This document shows, piece by piece, positions 43,649 to 51,780 of a DNA stretch of 64,000 bases. The stretch is from positions 1 to 64,000 of the forward strand of contig DIBY01000016.1 in assembly GCA_002415135.1 (NCBI GenBank), in the 5' to 3' direction. The notes beneath the pieces are model-generated. The model ran no database searches and was not told where the DNA came from. It was given only the letters and a program-made list of their open reading frames with translations. The DNA comes from Flavobacteriales bacterium UBA5040 (GTDB lineage Bacteria > Bacteroidota > Bacteroidia > Flavobacteriales > Weeksellaceae). The stretch's first letter is position 1; each line of letters begins with the position of its first letter. The position numbers were made by a program, and so were the translations under genes.

Positions 43649-44401
43649 ATGATTCTACTGACTTTTAATATTATTAATCCTGATCGGGCATTTAAAAATG
43701 TTGCAGGGCTAAGCGACGAGGAACTTTTAGAACTTACCATTCAAAACACCAAAGCGATCTTACGAAGTTTAGATAATAAAGAAATTCGTGCGACCTTCTT
43801 CATTGAAATTTCGCTCGTTTCTAACCTGGAGAAATTAATAAAAAAAATAATTGCTGACGGTCATGAAATCTCCTTCTATAATATCGATTCTACTTTAAGT
43901 CAATTGGAGGAAATTAAAAAGTGGACTGAAGATCTTATCGGCAAACAGATCCGCGGAATTAGAATGAAAGAAAACGACTTTCTTTTAAGTGAGATCCATA
44001 ATTTACGGTTCAGTTATGTTTCTCTGGATGAAGACACGGCTTTGATTTTTCCCTTTAAAAGGTTTGAGCGAAAAGCATCTTTCACTGAGCAAAATGGATT
44101 GAGTATTCTGCATGAAAGCATTTCCCGTTATTCCCAAATTCCGTACAATGATTTTATTTTTCAGATCATTCCTCTTTCTTTTTATGAAAGCATGGTGATT
44201 GAAACCATTAAAAAAGATGAATTTGTGTTGGTTTATCTAAACTCGTGGCAGTTCACTGATTTTGAGAAAAAATCATTTGACGTTTCATTTTATAAAAAAT
44301 ACAATTCCGGTAAAAAACTGCATGACAAATTAGATGATTTTTGCAACTGGATGATTGAAAATGAACTCGCCAATGCTCGGGTCAAAGATTTTGCATTTTA
44401 G
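43649..44401 (+). CDS. Divergent NodB-fold (polysaccharide deacetylase-like) protein
   Basis: The 250-residue protein resembles the polysaccharide deacetylase fold: MILLTFNIINPDRAF, RATFFIEISLVSN, ADGHEISFYNID and IRGIRMKENDF. However, the catalytic Asp pair of motif 1 (TFDDG) and the HxxxH metal site are not kept (only His in GHEISF). It may be an inactive or altered-chemistry homologue. The start is set at 43649, after the terminator region; no signal peptide is seen. Confidence 0.7.
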   Translation: MILLTFNIINPDRAFKNVAGLSDEELLELTIQNTKAILRSLDNKEIRATFFIEISLVSNLEKLIKKIIADGHEISFYNIDSTLSQLEEIKKWTEDLIGKQIRGIRMKENDFLLSEIHNLRFSYVSLDEDTALIFPFKRFERKASFTEQNGLSILHESISRYSQIPYNDFIFQIIPLSFYESMVIETIKKDEFVLVYLNSWQFTDFEKKSFDVSFYKKYNSGKKLHDKLDDFCNWMIENELANARVKDFAF

Positions 44402-44497
44402 TGCGTCAATGCTTTCTATATCTATTTTTTTCATATTATAAAATCCTTACCTAAAAGTTAAATTCAATAAAGACTAATTAAAAATACGTACAAAATT

Positions 44498-44528
44498 TTG
44501 CATAATAAGTTTATTTAACCTATTTTTG
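44498..44528 (+). promoter_or_regulatory. Promoter of the T9SS protein gene
   Basis: TTG (44498-44500) is followed 20 bases later by TATTTTTG (44521-44528). The ATG is at 44556. Confidence 0.7.
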
Positions 44529-44555
44529 AAATACGTTTAACTAAATTATACTATT

Positions 44556-46100
44556 ATGAAAAAACTTTTACTTTTCGGTTCCTTGCTGGCATTGCCTTTT
44601 GCCGCGTACGGACAAACCTATTTTTATGATGATTTTAATGACAAAGATGTCTCCAATTGGACTCGGTATGATGTTGATGGCGATGGGAATCAATGGGCAG
44701 ATATCTTTCAAGTAACTGATACTGATGGAACGCCCGTAACACCAGTTTCAATGATTTCGAGATCTTGGCAAGGTTCACCTTTGACCCCTAACAACTGGAT
44801 TGTATCACCGGCGATCGACCTTACTGCTGCCACGGGCGTTGTCAATCTTTCCTGGAAAGTACAATGTGCCGCCCAAACATGGGATACCGAAAAATACTCG
44901 GTATATGTCTCTACCTCAAGTGATATGGCTACTTTGATGGCCTCTCCAGTTACTTTCTCAGAAGTTTATGATGATCCGGCAAATGAGGGAACTTCCTATT
45001 TAAGAATGCTGGATGTTAGCAGTTTGGTAGGTCAAACGATCTATGTTGCGTTCCGTCATCATGATGTTACAGATCAAGATTTTATTTCGATTGATGATGT
45101 TAAAGTTGCTGCACCAGCAACGATCGCTCCTGACTGTGCAGCTCCGCTAGCACCAGCAAACGGTTCAACTGAAGTTGCGTATAATTCTGTCAACTTAACC
45201 TGGACTGCCCCAGCGGCTGGAGCTTCTGTAGATTCGTATGATATTTATTTGGATAAAAATCCAACGCCTACAACTCTGGTTGGTAATTCTTCTGGACTAA
45301 GCTTCACAGCAACTAATTTAGATGCGTCGTCAACCTATTACTGGCAAGTAGTTCCAAAAAATACAGCAGGTTCTGCAACTGGTTGTGCAATCAGTTCATT
45401 TGCAACTTCTGGCGCAATTTACTGTAGCGCAGGTGCAACATCGACCAGTTTCGAAAAAATATCCAACGTAACTTTTGCGGATATCAACAATAATTCTACT
45501 TCTCCGGCAGGTTACGAAGATTTCACCCAAGTGGTAGGTAATGTTACAGCAGGTGCAACTTACACGTTTACCGCTAGCTTCTCTGGTAACTCTTACTCAG
45601 ATGATCAAGTACTGGTTTGGATCGACTATAACAACGATAAAGACTTTAATGATGCAGGCGAAGAAGTTTTGGTAACTCCGAAAAAAGCATCACCTTGGAC
45701 AGGATCGATTACCATTCCAGCAAATGTAGCTTCAGGTCAGGTAAGAATGAGAGTTAGAATGCATGATTCTTCATTAACTCCTAACGTAACTCCTTGTGGA
45801 ACTTCTAGTTTTGGACAAGTTGAAGATTATACTTTAAACCTTACTTCATTAGCAGTTTCTAATGTAAACAAAGCTCAAGTTAAGGTATATCCTAACCCAG
45901 TAGTTGATGTGTTAAATATCGAAGCTGACTCTAAAGTAAGCACGGTTCAAGTATTTGACCTCACTGGTAAAGTAGTTTCTTCACATGCTTTAAACGCTGT
46001 GAAAAACCAAGTGAATCTTAGCAAATTAACTCCAGGAGTTTATGTTGTTACTATTCAAACTGAGAAAGGAATTCAGTCAGTGAAAATTGTTAAAAAATAA
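44556..46100 (+). CDS. T9SS-exported adhesin-like protein (choice-of-anchor J, Fn3, GEVED)
   Basis: The 514-residue secreted protein has a signal peptide (to YGQ, residue 20). A cleaved-adhesin/choice-of-anchor J domain covers about 21-185 (NNWIVSPAIDLT, VAFRHHDV). A fibronectin III-like domain covers about 190-285, and a GEVED domain about 300-425 (VWIDYNNDKDFNDAGEEVL, FGQVEDYTLNL). The type IX secretion sorting domain is at about 435-514 (VYPNPVVDVLNIE, GVYVVTIQTEKGIQSVKIVKK). It is probably surface-attached via T9SS; binding target unknown. Confidence 0.9.
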   Translation: MKKLLLFGSLLALPFAAYGQTYFYDDFNDKDVSNWTRYDVDGDGNQWADIFQVTDTDGTPVTPVSMISRSWQGSPLTPNNWIVSPAIDLTAATGVVNLSWKVQCAAQTWDTEKYSVYVSTSSDMATLMASPVTFSEVYDDPANEGTSYLRMLDVSSLVGQTIYVAFRHHDVTDQDFISIDDVKVAAPATIAPDCAAPLAPANGSTEVAYNSVNLTWTAPAAGASVDSYDIYLDKNPTPTTLVGNSSGLSFTATNLDASSTYYWQVVPKNTAGSATGCAISSFATSGAIYCSAGATSTSFEKISNVTFADINNNSTSPAGYEDFTQVVGNVTAGATYTFTASFSGNSYSDDQVLVWIDYNNDKDFNDAGEEVLVTPKKASPWTGSITIPANVASGQVRMRVRMHDSSLTPNVTPCGTSSFGQVEDYTLNLTSLAVSNVNKAQVKVYPNPVVDVLNIEADSKVSTVQVFDLTGKVVSSHALNAVKNQVNLSKLTPGVYVVTIQTEKGIQSVKIVKK

Positions 46101-46123
46101 TACTGATCAATTTGAACAATAGG

Positions 46124-46151
46124 AAGGTCTGCACGAGTGCAGACCTTTTTT
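46124..46151 (+). terminator. Intrinsic terminator
   Basis: A ten-base perfect stem AAGGTCTGCA / TGCAGACCTT has a four-base loop and Ts. Confidence 0.92.
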
Positions 46152-46200
46152 GATGACTAAAATTAAAGTTGATTAAGCGAAATAAACCGTTAAAAAATTA

Positions 46201-46208
46201 TATTTTTG
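46201..46208 (+). promoter_or_regulatory. -7 element TATTTTTG four bases from the clcA start
   Basis: The consensus element ends at 46208 and the ATG begins at 46213, so the mRNA would be leaderless or nearly so. No TTG box is seen at the right distance. Confidence 0.5.
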
Positions 46209-46212
46209 CAGT

Positions 46213-47556
46213 ATGCGAAGTCTCTTTATTCTTATTCGCCAATCCATCAAAAATTCTTTTGATAACATTCACAACGAAAACCTGAAGCACAATTTGCTCC
46301 AGGCAATCCCATTTTGGATCGGTTCATTCATCACCGGAGTTTTCGCCGTTTTTTATGCACAACTGTTTCAGTGGGGAGAAAATCTGATGCACGCCATGAT
46401 GAACTGGCACAGCTGGCTTATCTTCATCGTATCTCCCGTTGCATTCGTTCTGTCCTGGTGGTTGGTGAAAAGATTTGCTCCGTATGGTAAGGGAAGCGGA
46501 ATTCCGCAAGTAATGGCTGCTGTAGAATTAGCAAATCCAAAGGAACATTATAAGATCTCTAAATTACTCAGTATTAAGATCATCATCTTCAAAGTCTTGT
46601 CCTCCATTGTTTTAGTCATTGGTGGTGGTGCGGTTGGTCGGGAAGGTCCGACGATACAGATTGCAGGATCAGTCTTTCGAAAAGTAAATGAATATCTACC
46701 CGAATGGTGGCCAAAGATCTCTAAGAAAAATATGATCATGACCGGTGCTGCGGCCGGACTTTCTGCTGCGTTCAATACGCCATTGGGTGGGATTGTTTTC
46801 GCTGTAGAAGAACTTTCAAAAACGCATATCAATTATTTTAAAACCGCTTTATTTACGGCGGTCATCATCGCAGGTTTAACTGCCCAAACCTTTGCAGGTT
46901 CATATCTCTATTTAGGATATCCGAAAACCAGCGACATCAGCATGATGATCATCTTTCCAGTGATTTTGACTTCTGCCGTTTCCGGCATTTTCGCCAGTCA
47001 GCTATCGCGAATAATGATCAGCATTAGTAACTGGAAAAAAAGACTGAAAACGGATCGTTCCAACATTATCTTTTTGGTAATCTCCGCTTTAATCATCGCT
47101 TCTCTCGCCTATTTTATCAATCAAGAAATCTTAGGCTCGGGAAAAGGAATTATGCAAAGAGTGTTGTTCACCGAAAATAAGAACGAAGCCTGGTACATGC
47201 CTTTATTCAGAATGATCGGTCCGGCTTTATCGTTTACCTCAGGTGGCGCGGGCGGAATTTTCGCTCCAGCTTTAGCTGCAGGTGCAAGTATGGGAGCGGT
47301 GATTGCCGGCTGGATCAATTTAACGCCACATGAAACCAATGTCGTTATTCTTGCAGGAATGGTTGCCTTTCTAACCGGGATTACACGTGCACCATTTACT
47401 TCTTCCATCATTGTTTTAGAAATGACCGATCGCCACAGTTTGATTTTTTACCTAATGCTGGCTGGTATGGTTTCTTCGCTAATTTCTGTTTTAGTCAGCA
47501 AACATTCACTTTACGACCAGTTAAAAGTAATGTATCTGGACGAACTACGGAAATAA
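46213..47556 (+). CDS. ClC-family chloride channel/transporter
   Basis: The 447-residue protein has ten or more membrane helices and the ClC selectivity motifs GKGSGIPQV, GREGPTIQIAG (gating Glu) and GGIFAPALAAGA. It lacks the C-terminal CBS domains. It exchanges chloride for protons or conducts chloride; the proton-pathway Glu was not checked. The gene is the last before the accessory region. Confidence 0.92.
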   Translation: MRSLFILIRQSIKNSFDNIHNENLKHNLLQAIPFWIGSFITGVFAVFYAQLFQWGENLMHAMMNWHSWLIFIVSPVAFVLSWWLVKRFAPYGKGSGIPQVMAAVELANPKEHYKISKLLSIKIIIFKVLSSIVLVIGGGAVGREGPTIQIAGSVFRKVNEYLPEWWPKISKKNMIMTGAAAGLSAAFNTPLGGIVFAVEELSKTHINYFKTALFTAVIIAGLTAQTFAGSYLYLGYPKTSDISMMIIFPVILTSAVSGIFASQLSRIMISISNWKKRLKTDRSNIIFLVISALIIASLAYFINQEILGSGKGIMQRVLFTENKNEAWYMPLFRMIGPALSFTSGGAGGIFAPALAAGASMGAVIAGWINLTPHETNVVILAGMVAFLTGITRAPFTSSIIVLEMTDRHSLIFYLMLAGMVSSLISVLVSKHSLYDQLKVMYLDELRK

Positions 47557-47587
47557 TAAGGAGCTTCAACATCAGGCGTTTTTACCT

Positions 47588-47661
47588 ATTCAGACCCGCT
47601 CTACACTGTATCTTTTTTCGTCGTTCCTCCTCAAAAAGGATGTCGTTACGATCGGGGCTAC
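47588..47661 (-). repeat. Dispersed intergenic repeat, copy E
   Basis: On the minus strand it runs from TAGCCCCGATCGTAACGAC through ATCCTTTTT and AAAAAAGATA to TGTAGAGCGGGTCTGAAT. It matches copy F (CCGATCAGAACGGCATCC ... ATGTAGAGCGGGAG) and lies right after the ClC gene. Confidence 0.75.
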
Positions 47662-47827
47662 CACTTCGAGCAGTTTTTTTATTGCAAATGAATTAGTTGT
47701 AAAAACAATCTCCGTATTTTCCATATCTCAACTTGCGTATTTTGCATAACTCTAAACGAATAAAAAAAACCATCGCTCTGTCAGAGCGGATTACACCCTA
47801 AATAAATATTTTTGTTGTATTGGGAAA

Positions 47828-47841
47828 GTTGTGTATATTTG
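47828..47841 (+). promoter_or_regulatory. GTTGTG core with embedded -7 element TATATTTG
   Basis: GTTGTGTA (47828-47835) recurs at 48361-48368 just after palindrome 1. Here it overlaps TATATTTG (47834-47841), an exact -7 match, with TTG at 47815-47817 upstream. It fixes the downstream start at 47872. Confidence 0.6.
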
Positions 47842-47871
47842 AGAGTTAGCAGTAACTTTAAAAGAACGAAC

Positions 47872-48243
47872 GTGCATAAAGAAACATTCATAACACTTAC
47901 GGAATTGATTGATGTTTTGGAAAGCGATCCCACAGATAATAATTATAAATCTACTGTGGATAATCTGTTAGAAGCATTTACAGATTGGCCGACCGAAAAC
48001 ATAGAAGTTTCCGAGATGATCCCAGAATTAAAAAAAGAAGTACAAGACAAACTTACATTTGATAATATAAGTAGATTTTTAAAAACGCTAAATCCAATTA
48101 AAGATGCTTGGAAAATGGAATCATTGAGTTCTATCTTAGAATTATTTGATTTTGAGCAAAACAAAAATGTGAATAAAGAAATTGAATTGGAAGATATTCT
48201 TGAAAAAATAACTGAACATTATAGGAATAAAAGCAACTGCTAA
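47872..48243 (+). CDS. Acidic hypothetical protein, cassette gene 1
   Basis: The 123-residue soluble, mainly helical, acidic protein starts MHKETFITLTELIDVLESD and ends RNKSNC. No family recognised. The GTG at 47872 is preferred because the -7 element at 47834 lies inside any longer frame. The stop codon runs directly into palindromic element 1. The small single-gene setting is like that of toxin-immunity or defence-associated cassettes, but nothing in the sequence proves that role. Confidence 0.65.
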   Translation: MHKETFITLTELIDVLESDPTDNNYKSTVDNLLEAFTDWPTENIEVSEMIPELKKEVQDKLTFDNISRFLKTLNPIKDAWKMESLSSILELFDFEQNKNVNKEIELEDILEKITEHYRNKSNC

Positions 48244-48246
48244 CAT

Positions 48247-48355
48247 CGTATTGGCAATAGTGCGGAGGAATTTCAAGTTTAACCATTTTAGATGTTCCGA
48301 AGATTAATTTATAATAAAAAAGTTTCCGCGCTTAAGCCGCACCATCGCCAATACG
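48247..48355. repeat. Palindromic spacer element 1 (109 bp)
   Basis: The arms are CGTATTGGCAATAGTGCGG (48247-48265) and CCGCACCATCGCCAATACG (48337-48355), 17 of 19 paired. They are flanked by TAAC on the left and GTTGTG on the right. It is about 80% similar to element 2 at 49056-49156. It is non-coding and begins four bases after a stop codon. Confidence 0.85.
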
Positions 48356-48390
48356 TAACCGTTGTGTATCAGTTTATAACCCCGAATAAA

Positions 48391-49035
48391 ATGAATATAT
48401 CAGTAATTATATCAATTTTGTTTTTACTTTTTTCTTGTAATGGGAAGAACACTAAATTTGTTGAAAAAGATGACACACTAAAAGACACTTTAAAAACAAT
48501 TTCTACAAATAAAATTAAAACCGAGAGTAGTAAAGTTGAAGACTTACAAAATGAAGTGATGTTAGAAACTGACATTTTATTTAACGGTAAATTAAACAGG
48601 TATTTTAGTTTAAATCAATTCCAAAAAGTATTTGGAAAAACTGACAGTATAAAATTGATGTCCGAAGAAGCACCTTGTACTTATATTTTTGAAAATGGAG
48701 ATGGAAATAAAGATTTGGACGATAAATATCTTTATAAAGATGGGTCGAGATTTGAAAACACAAAACAAAAAGTTGCTGTTGATGAATTTAGATTTACAAA
48801 AAATAATTTTATTTTATTTAAGGGAAAAAAATTAAACTCAATAACGACAATTTCCGAATTACGAATACTTTTTCCAAACGCAACAAAAAATATTGGTATT
48901 TTAGATGTTGATGAAGAAGGTGAACTACAAGTTATTCAATTAAGAGAAGATGGAAACAATATTTCTGACGGACATATAAAAATATTCGTAAAAAATGGGA
49001 AATTATACTTTATTCATTGGTGGTTTCCCTGCTAA
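48391..49035 (+). CDS. Hypothetical lipoprotein, cassette gene 2
   Basis: The 214-residue lipoprotein has a signal peptide MNISVIISILFLLFSC (Cys16). It is followed by a Lys/Thr-rich linker and a mixed alpha/beta domain (RYFSLNQFQKVFGKTDSIKL, ISELRILFPNATKNIG) ending in IHWWFPC. No family recognised. A longer frame into the palindrome from 48292 is rejected because it would place the lipoprotein signal internally. Flanked on both sides by palindromic elements. Confidence 0.75.
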   Translation: MNISVIISILFLLFSCNGKNTKFVEKDDTLKDTLKTISTNKIKTESSKVEDLQNEVMLETDILFNGKLNRYFSLNQFQKVFGKTDSIKLMSEEAPCTYIFENGDGNKDLDDKYLYKDGSRFENTKQKVAVDEFRFTKNNFILFKGKKLNSITTISELRILFPNATKNIGILDVDEEGELQVIQLREDGNNISDGHIKIFVKNGKLYFIHWWFPC

Positions 49036-49055
49036 CAAAACTGAACGCACAACAT

Positions 49056-49156
49056 CGTATTCGCAATAGTGCGGAGGAATCGCAATTTTAACCATTTTAG
49101 ATTTTGCGAAGAGTATTTATAATAAGTAAGTTTCCGCGTTTAAGCCGCACCATCGC
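49056..49156. repeat. Palindromic spacer element 2
   Basis: The left arm GCAATAGTGCGGAGGAA and the right arm CCGCACCATCGC match element 1, as do internal blocks AACCATTTTAGAT and TTTCCGCGTTTAAG. Upstream CACAAC is the complement of the GTTGTG found after element 1. The outer arm is decayed on the right (GCAAAGCTG). Confidence 0.8.
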
Positions 49157-49199
49157 AAAGCTGAAAACCGGTATACTTAACAAAGTACGTTCTAAATTC

Positions 49200-49994
49200 A
49201 TGGAAAAATTAAAGAATAAACTACTAACAGAAATCCAGTTTTCAAATCTTTTTTTAGAAAAATTATGTGAAAAAGTAAACGGGATTTCATTACTAAGTAT
49301 TGAAAGTTTAGAAATTAAAACGCAGGACAAAAAAGGTGAACAGTTTTCTCACTACTTGAATAACAGTTATTCAGAATATCGTTGTAATCCAGAAGAACTG
49401 GATGAAATAATCGCACGATACATAAACGGTTCTAAAACTTTGTATTCAGAAAAAGAATCAATAGAATTGTCTAGGATTATTCCAATAATTAAAGATCATC
49501 GCTTTGTATTGGAATTATCTAACCTAACTGAAAATCTTGACGACCATGTTTATGAAAAATACAATTCAGATTTGTACATTTTCTACGCCGAAGACCTTGA
49601 AAGCAGTATTTCTTATTTAAAAAAGCAAGATTTAAAGTCTTTAAACCTGGAATTAAATCAACTCAAAAATCTGGCAATCGAAAATTTGAAATCAGTAATT
49701 GAGAATATCGAACGAAACGGTAACGAAGAAATTTTCATGTTAATTGCGGGTGGAAATTATGAATCATGTTTAATACTATTAGACATTTGGAATCATGATA
49801 ACTTTCCTGTTAATGGTGAAATAATTGTAGCGATTCCAGCCCGCGATTTACTTTTTGTAACTGGAAGCAATTCTATATCTGAGATTGATGAACTAAAAAA
49901 CAGAGTAAAAGAAATAAATGAAACTGGAGATCATATTGTTTCGAATAAATTGTTCAAAATGAATGACTCGAATATTTTTGAAGTTTGGAAATAA
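49200..49994 (+). CDS. DUF1444-family protein, cassette gene 3
   Basis: The 264-residue soluble protein has the DUF1444 pattern: LNNSYSEYRCNPEELDEIIARYI, a central strand SDLYIFYAEDLESSISYLKKQDL, LAIENLKSVIENIE and GGNYESCLILLDIW. Function unknown in this family. The ATG at 49200 follows element 2; a longer frame from 49104 would be translated from the palindrome itself and is rejected. Confidence 0.82.
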   Translation: MEKLKNKLLTEIQFSNLFLEKLCEKVNGISLLSIESLEIKTQDKKGEQFSHYLNNSYSEYRCNPEELDEIIARYINGSKTLYSEKESIELSRIIPIIKDHRFVLELSNLTENLDDHVYEKYNSDLYIFYAEDLESSISYLKKQDLKSLNLELNQLKNLAIENLKSVIENIERNGNEEIFMLIAGGNYESCLILLDIWNHDNFPVNGEIIVAIPARDLLFVTGSNSISEIDELKNRVKEINETGDHIVSNKLFKMNDSNIFEVWK

Positions 49995-50117
49995 AATATT
50001 TCGCAGAACAAGATAATTCTAAAATCGGTTATGAAGTTTACTTCGAAGATTTTAACAATTAATTAAGTTTTTAACAAGCAGAAAGATTTCGTATTTTTAT
50101 CCCACCTGCGGAAATAC

Positions 50118-50177
50118 CCAAACGTTAGCGACAATCCCCCCTATACCACCGAATTGACTTCTCAAGCTAACGTTTGG
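50118..50177. repeat. Perfect 12-bp inverted repeat after cassette gene 3
   Basis: CCAAACGTTAGC (50118-50129) and GCTAACGTTTGG (50166-50177) flank a 36-base loop. AACGTTAG recurs at 51761-51768 on the far side of the IS110 element, so the same spacer type may have been interrupted by the insertion. Confidence 0.75.
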
Positions 50178-50199
50178 TAGTTATGAGAAATATTTTCTA

Positions 50200-50383
50200 A
50201 TTTTATTATGCTCTTTGCAAGGCCGATTTTAAAACTGTTGCGTAATAGCACGGGTGCAATCCTGGTTGAGATGTATGTGATGACTTCAGTGGCGGTCTGA
50301 TTGATCAGAACCCCGTTCAGAATATTTTTTTTAGCCTAAAGAACATCTCCTTAGAGTATTTTTAATCATTAATTTTTGAAAAT
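50200..50383 (+). ncRNA. Candidate bridge RNA region of the IS110 element
   Basis: IS110-group elements encode a structured guide (bridge) RNA between their left end and the transposase. This 180-base stretch has no ORF. It contains a hairpin GGTCTGAT / ATCAGAACC (about 50295-50313, one bulged A) and lies in the expected place. The assignment is from position and family knowledge. Confidence 0.5.
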
Positions 50384-51748
50384 ATGAATGAGAACAAAAT
50401 TTCAATGGAAATTGTCAATTCAAATGCAGCAGGAATTGATATTGGAAGTCGCTCACACTGGGTTGCGGTTGGCCAAAAAGAGGAAGATATTAAAGAGTTT
50501 GGTGTTTTCAATGAGGACTTGAAAAATTTGTCAAATTGGTTGAAAGAAAGGAACATTCAAACAGTTGCCATGGAAAGCACAGGAACCTATTGGCAAGCAC
50601 TTTATGCTATCTTATTGGCTGATGGATTCCAAGTTATTTTATGTAATGGTAAATTTACTAAAAACATAAAAGGCAGAAAAACAGACGTTCAAGACTGTCA
50701 ATGGATTCAAAAACTACACAGTATTGGATTGTTAACAGGTAGTTTTCTGCCCGATGAAACTACCGAAAAACTCCGTACCTATTGTCGTGATCGAGCAAAC
50801 TTATTAGATTCTGCAGCCAGCACTTCTAAAAAAATGCAAAAATACTTACGCCTACTCAACCTCCGATTGGATGTGGTGGTAAATGACATTTGTGGTTTAA
50901 CCGGACTTCTCATTATTCATGCAATTTGCAACGGAGAAACAGATGCCTTAAAATTAGCAGAATTAAGACACGGTAATTGTAGAAAAACCGAAAAAGAAAT
51001 TGCAAAAGCACTTCATACCAATGGAAGAGAAGATTATTTATTTGCCCTGAATCAAGAGCTTGAAATGTATGAAGTCTTGCAAAGTAAAATTTCACAATGC
51101 GATGTAGAAATTGAGAAAATATTAAATACAACAATTGATGAAGACAACAATAAAAAAGAACACTACATAGAACCTAAAAAGCACAAAAAAATCAATAAAA
51201 ATACTCCTAAGAATATCGACTTAAATTTAATGGCTTATCAATATTTTGAAGGCGTAGATTTACTGGCAATAGAAGGAGTTTCCTATTCAACCGTACTTTC
51301 TATAATGAGTGAAGTTGGATTGGAAGGCATCAAGAAATTCCCGACGGCAAAACACTTTGCAAGTTGGTTAAGATTGACTCCAAATAATAAAATAAGTGGT
51401 GGTAAAATACTTTCTAATAGAATCCCAAAAGGAAGTAACCGTTTAAAAATAGCCTTAAGAAATGCAGCAAATGCGATTGGTAATTTAAAAGATTCCACAC
51501 CATTATCGGATTTTTTCAAGCGAATCAATTTTAGAAAAGGCAGAGTATCTGCAATCTCAGCAACTGCAAGGAAATTAGCAATCATTATTTGGAATATGGT
51601 CGTTAAAAATCAATCCTACGTCAATCCTGAAGGCTACTTATTTTTGGACGAAAAAAGAAATCTAGGTTTAGTAAAAAGGATTCAAAAGCAAATCACTAAA
51701 TTTGGTCTGACTAATGAAGATGTCAGTTTCGTAACTAGCTCATTGTAA
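50384..51748 (+). CDS. IS110-family transposase (DEDD recombinase)
   Basis: The 454-residue transposase has an N-terminal RuvC-like DEDD domain: AAGIDIGSRSHWVAVG (Asp19), VAMESTGTYW (Glu) and KGRKTDVQDCQWIQ (Asp pair). A coiled middle follows. The C-terminal Transposase_20 domain (GVSYSTVLSIMSEVG, NNKISGGKILSNRIPKGSNRLK) includes the conserved Ser-Gly-Gly. Full length with no frameshift, so likely active. Confidence 0.93.
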   Translation: MNENKISMEIVNSNAAGIDIGSRSHWVAVGQKEEDIKEFGVFNEDLKNLSNWLKERNIQTVAMESTGTYWQALYAILLADGFQVILCNGKFTKNIKGRKTDVQDCQWIQKLHSIGLLTGSFLPDETTEKLRTYCRDRANLLDSAASTSKKMQKYLRLLNLRLDVVVNDICGLTGLLIIHAICNGETDALKLAELRHGNCRKTEKEIAKALHTNGREDYLFALNQELEMYEVLQSKISQCDVEIEKILNTTIDEDNNKKEHYIEPKKHKKINKNTPKNIDLNLMAYQYFEGVDLLAIEGVSYSTVLSIMSEVGLEGIKKFPTAKHFASWLRLTPNNKISGGKILSNRIPKGSNRLKIALRNAANAIGNLKDSTPLSDFFKRINFRKGRVSAISATARKLAIIIWNMVVKNQSYVNPEGYLFLDEKRNLGLVKRIQKQITKFGLTNEDVSFVTSSL

Positions 51749-51780
51749 ATAAAAAAGAAAAACGTTAGTCAGAATATTTT

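Larger units (their letters stand above)
50200..51770 (+). mobile_element. IS110-family insertion element (ends approximate)
   Basis: It consists of the transposase gene at 50384 plus about 180 bases of non-coding left part, with a short right end. IS110 elements (IS110 group) have no terminal inverted repeats and make little or no target duplication, so the exact ends cannot be read here. It splits the spacer between the DUF1444 and HEPN-like genes. Confidence 0.75.

Noticed and set aside
46213..47556. Riboswitch (fluoride type) upstream of the ClC gene
   Set aside because: The promoter element lies four bases from the start codon, leaving no room for an aptamer.
47772..47790. Hairpin CGCTCT / AGAGCG as a terminator
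   Set aside because: The T-run would serve only leftward transcription, and no leftward gene is there; it may be part of the decayed spacer.
47812..47871. TTG start for cassette gene 1
   Set aside because: It lies upstream of the TATATTTG promoter element at 47834, so it would not be transcribed from it. GTG at 47872 is preferred.
48292..48390. In-frame 5' extension of the lipoprotein gene into the palindromic spacer
   Set aside because: The extension is translated from the repeat itself, and the lipoprotein signal peptide begins at the ATG at 48391.
49104..49199. In-frame 5' extension of the DUF1444 gene
   Set aside because: It lies inside palindromic element 2. The ATG at 49200 gives the family-like start.
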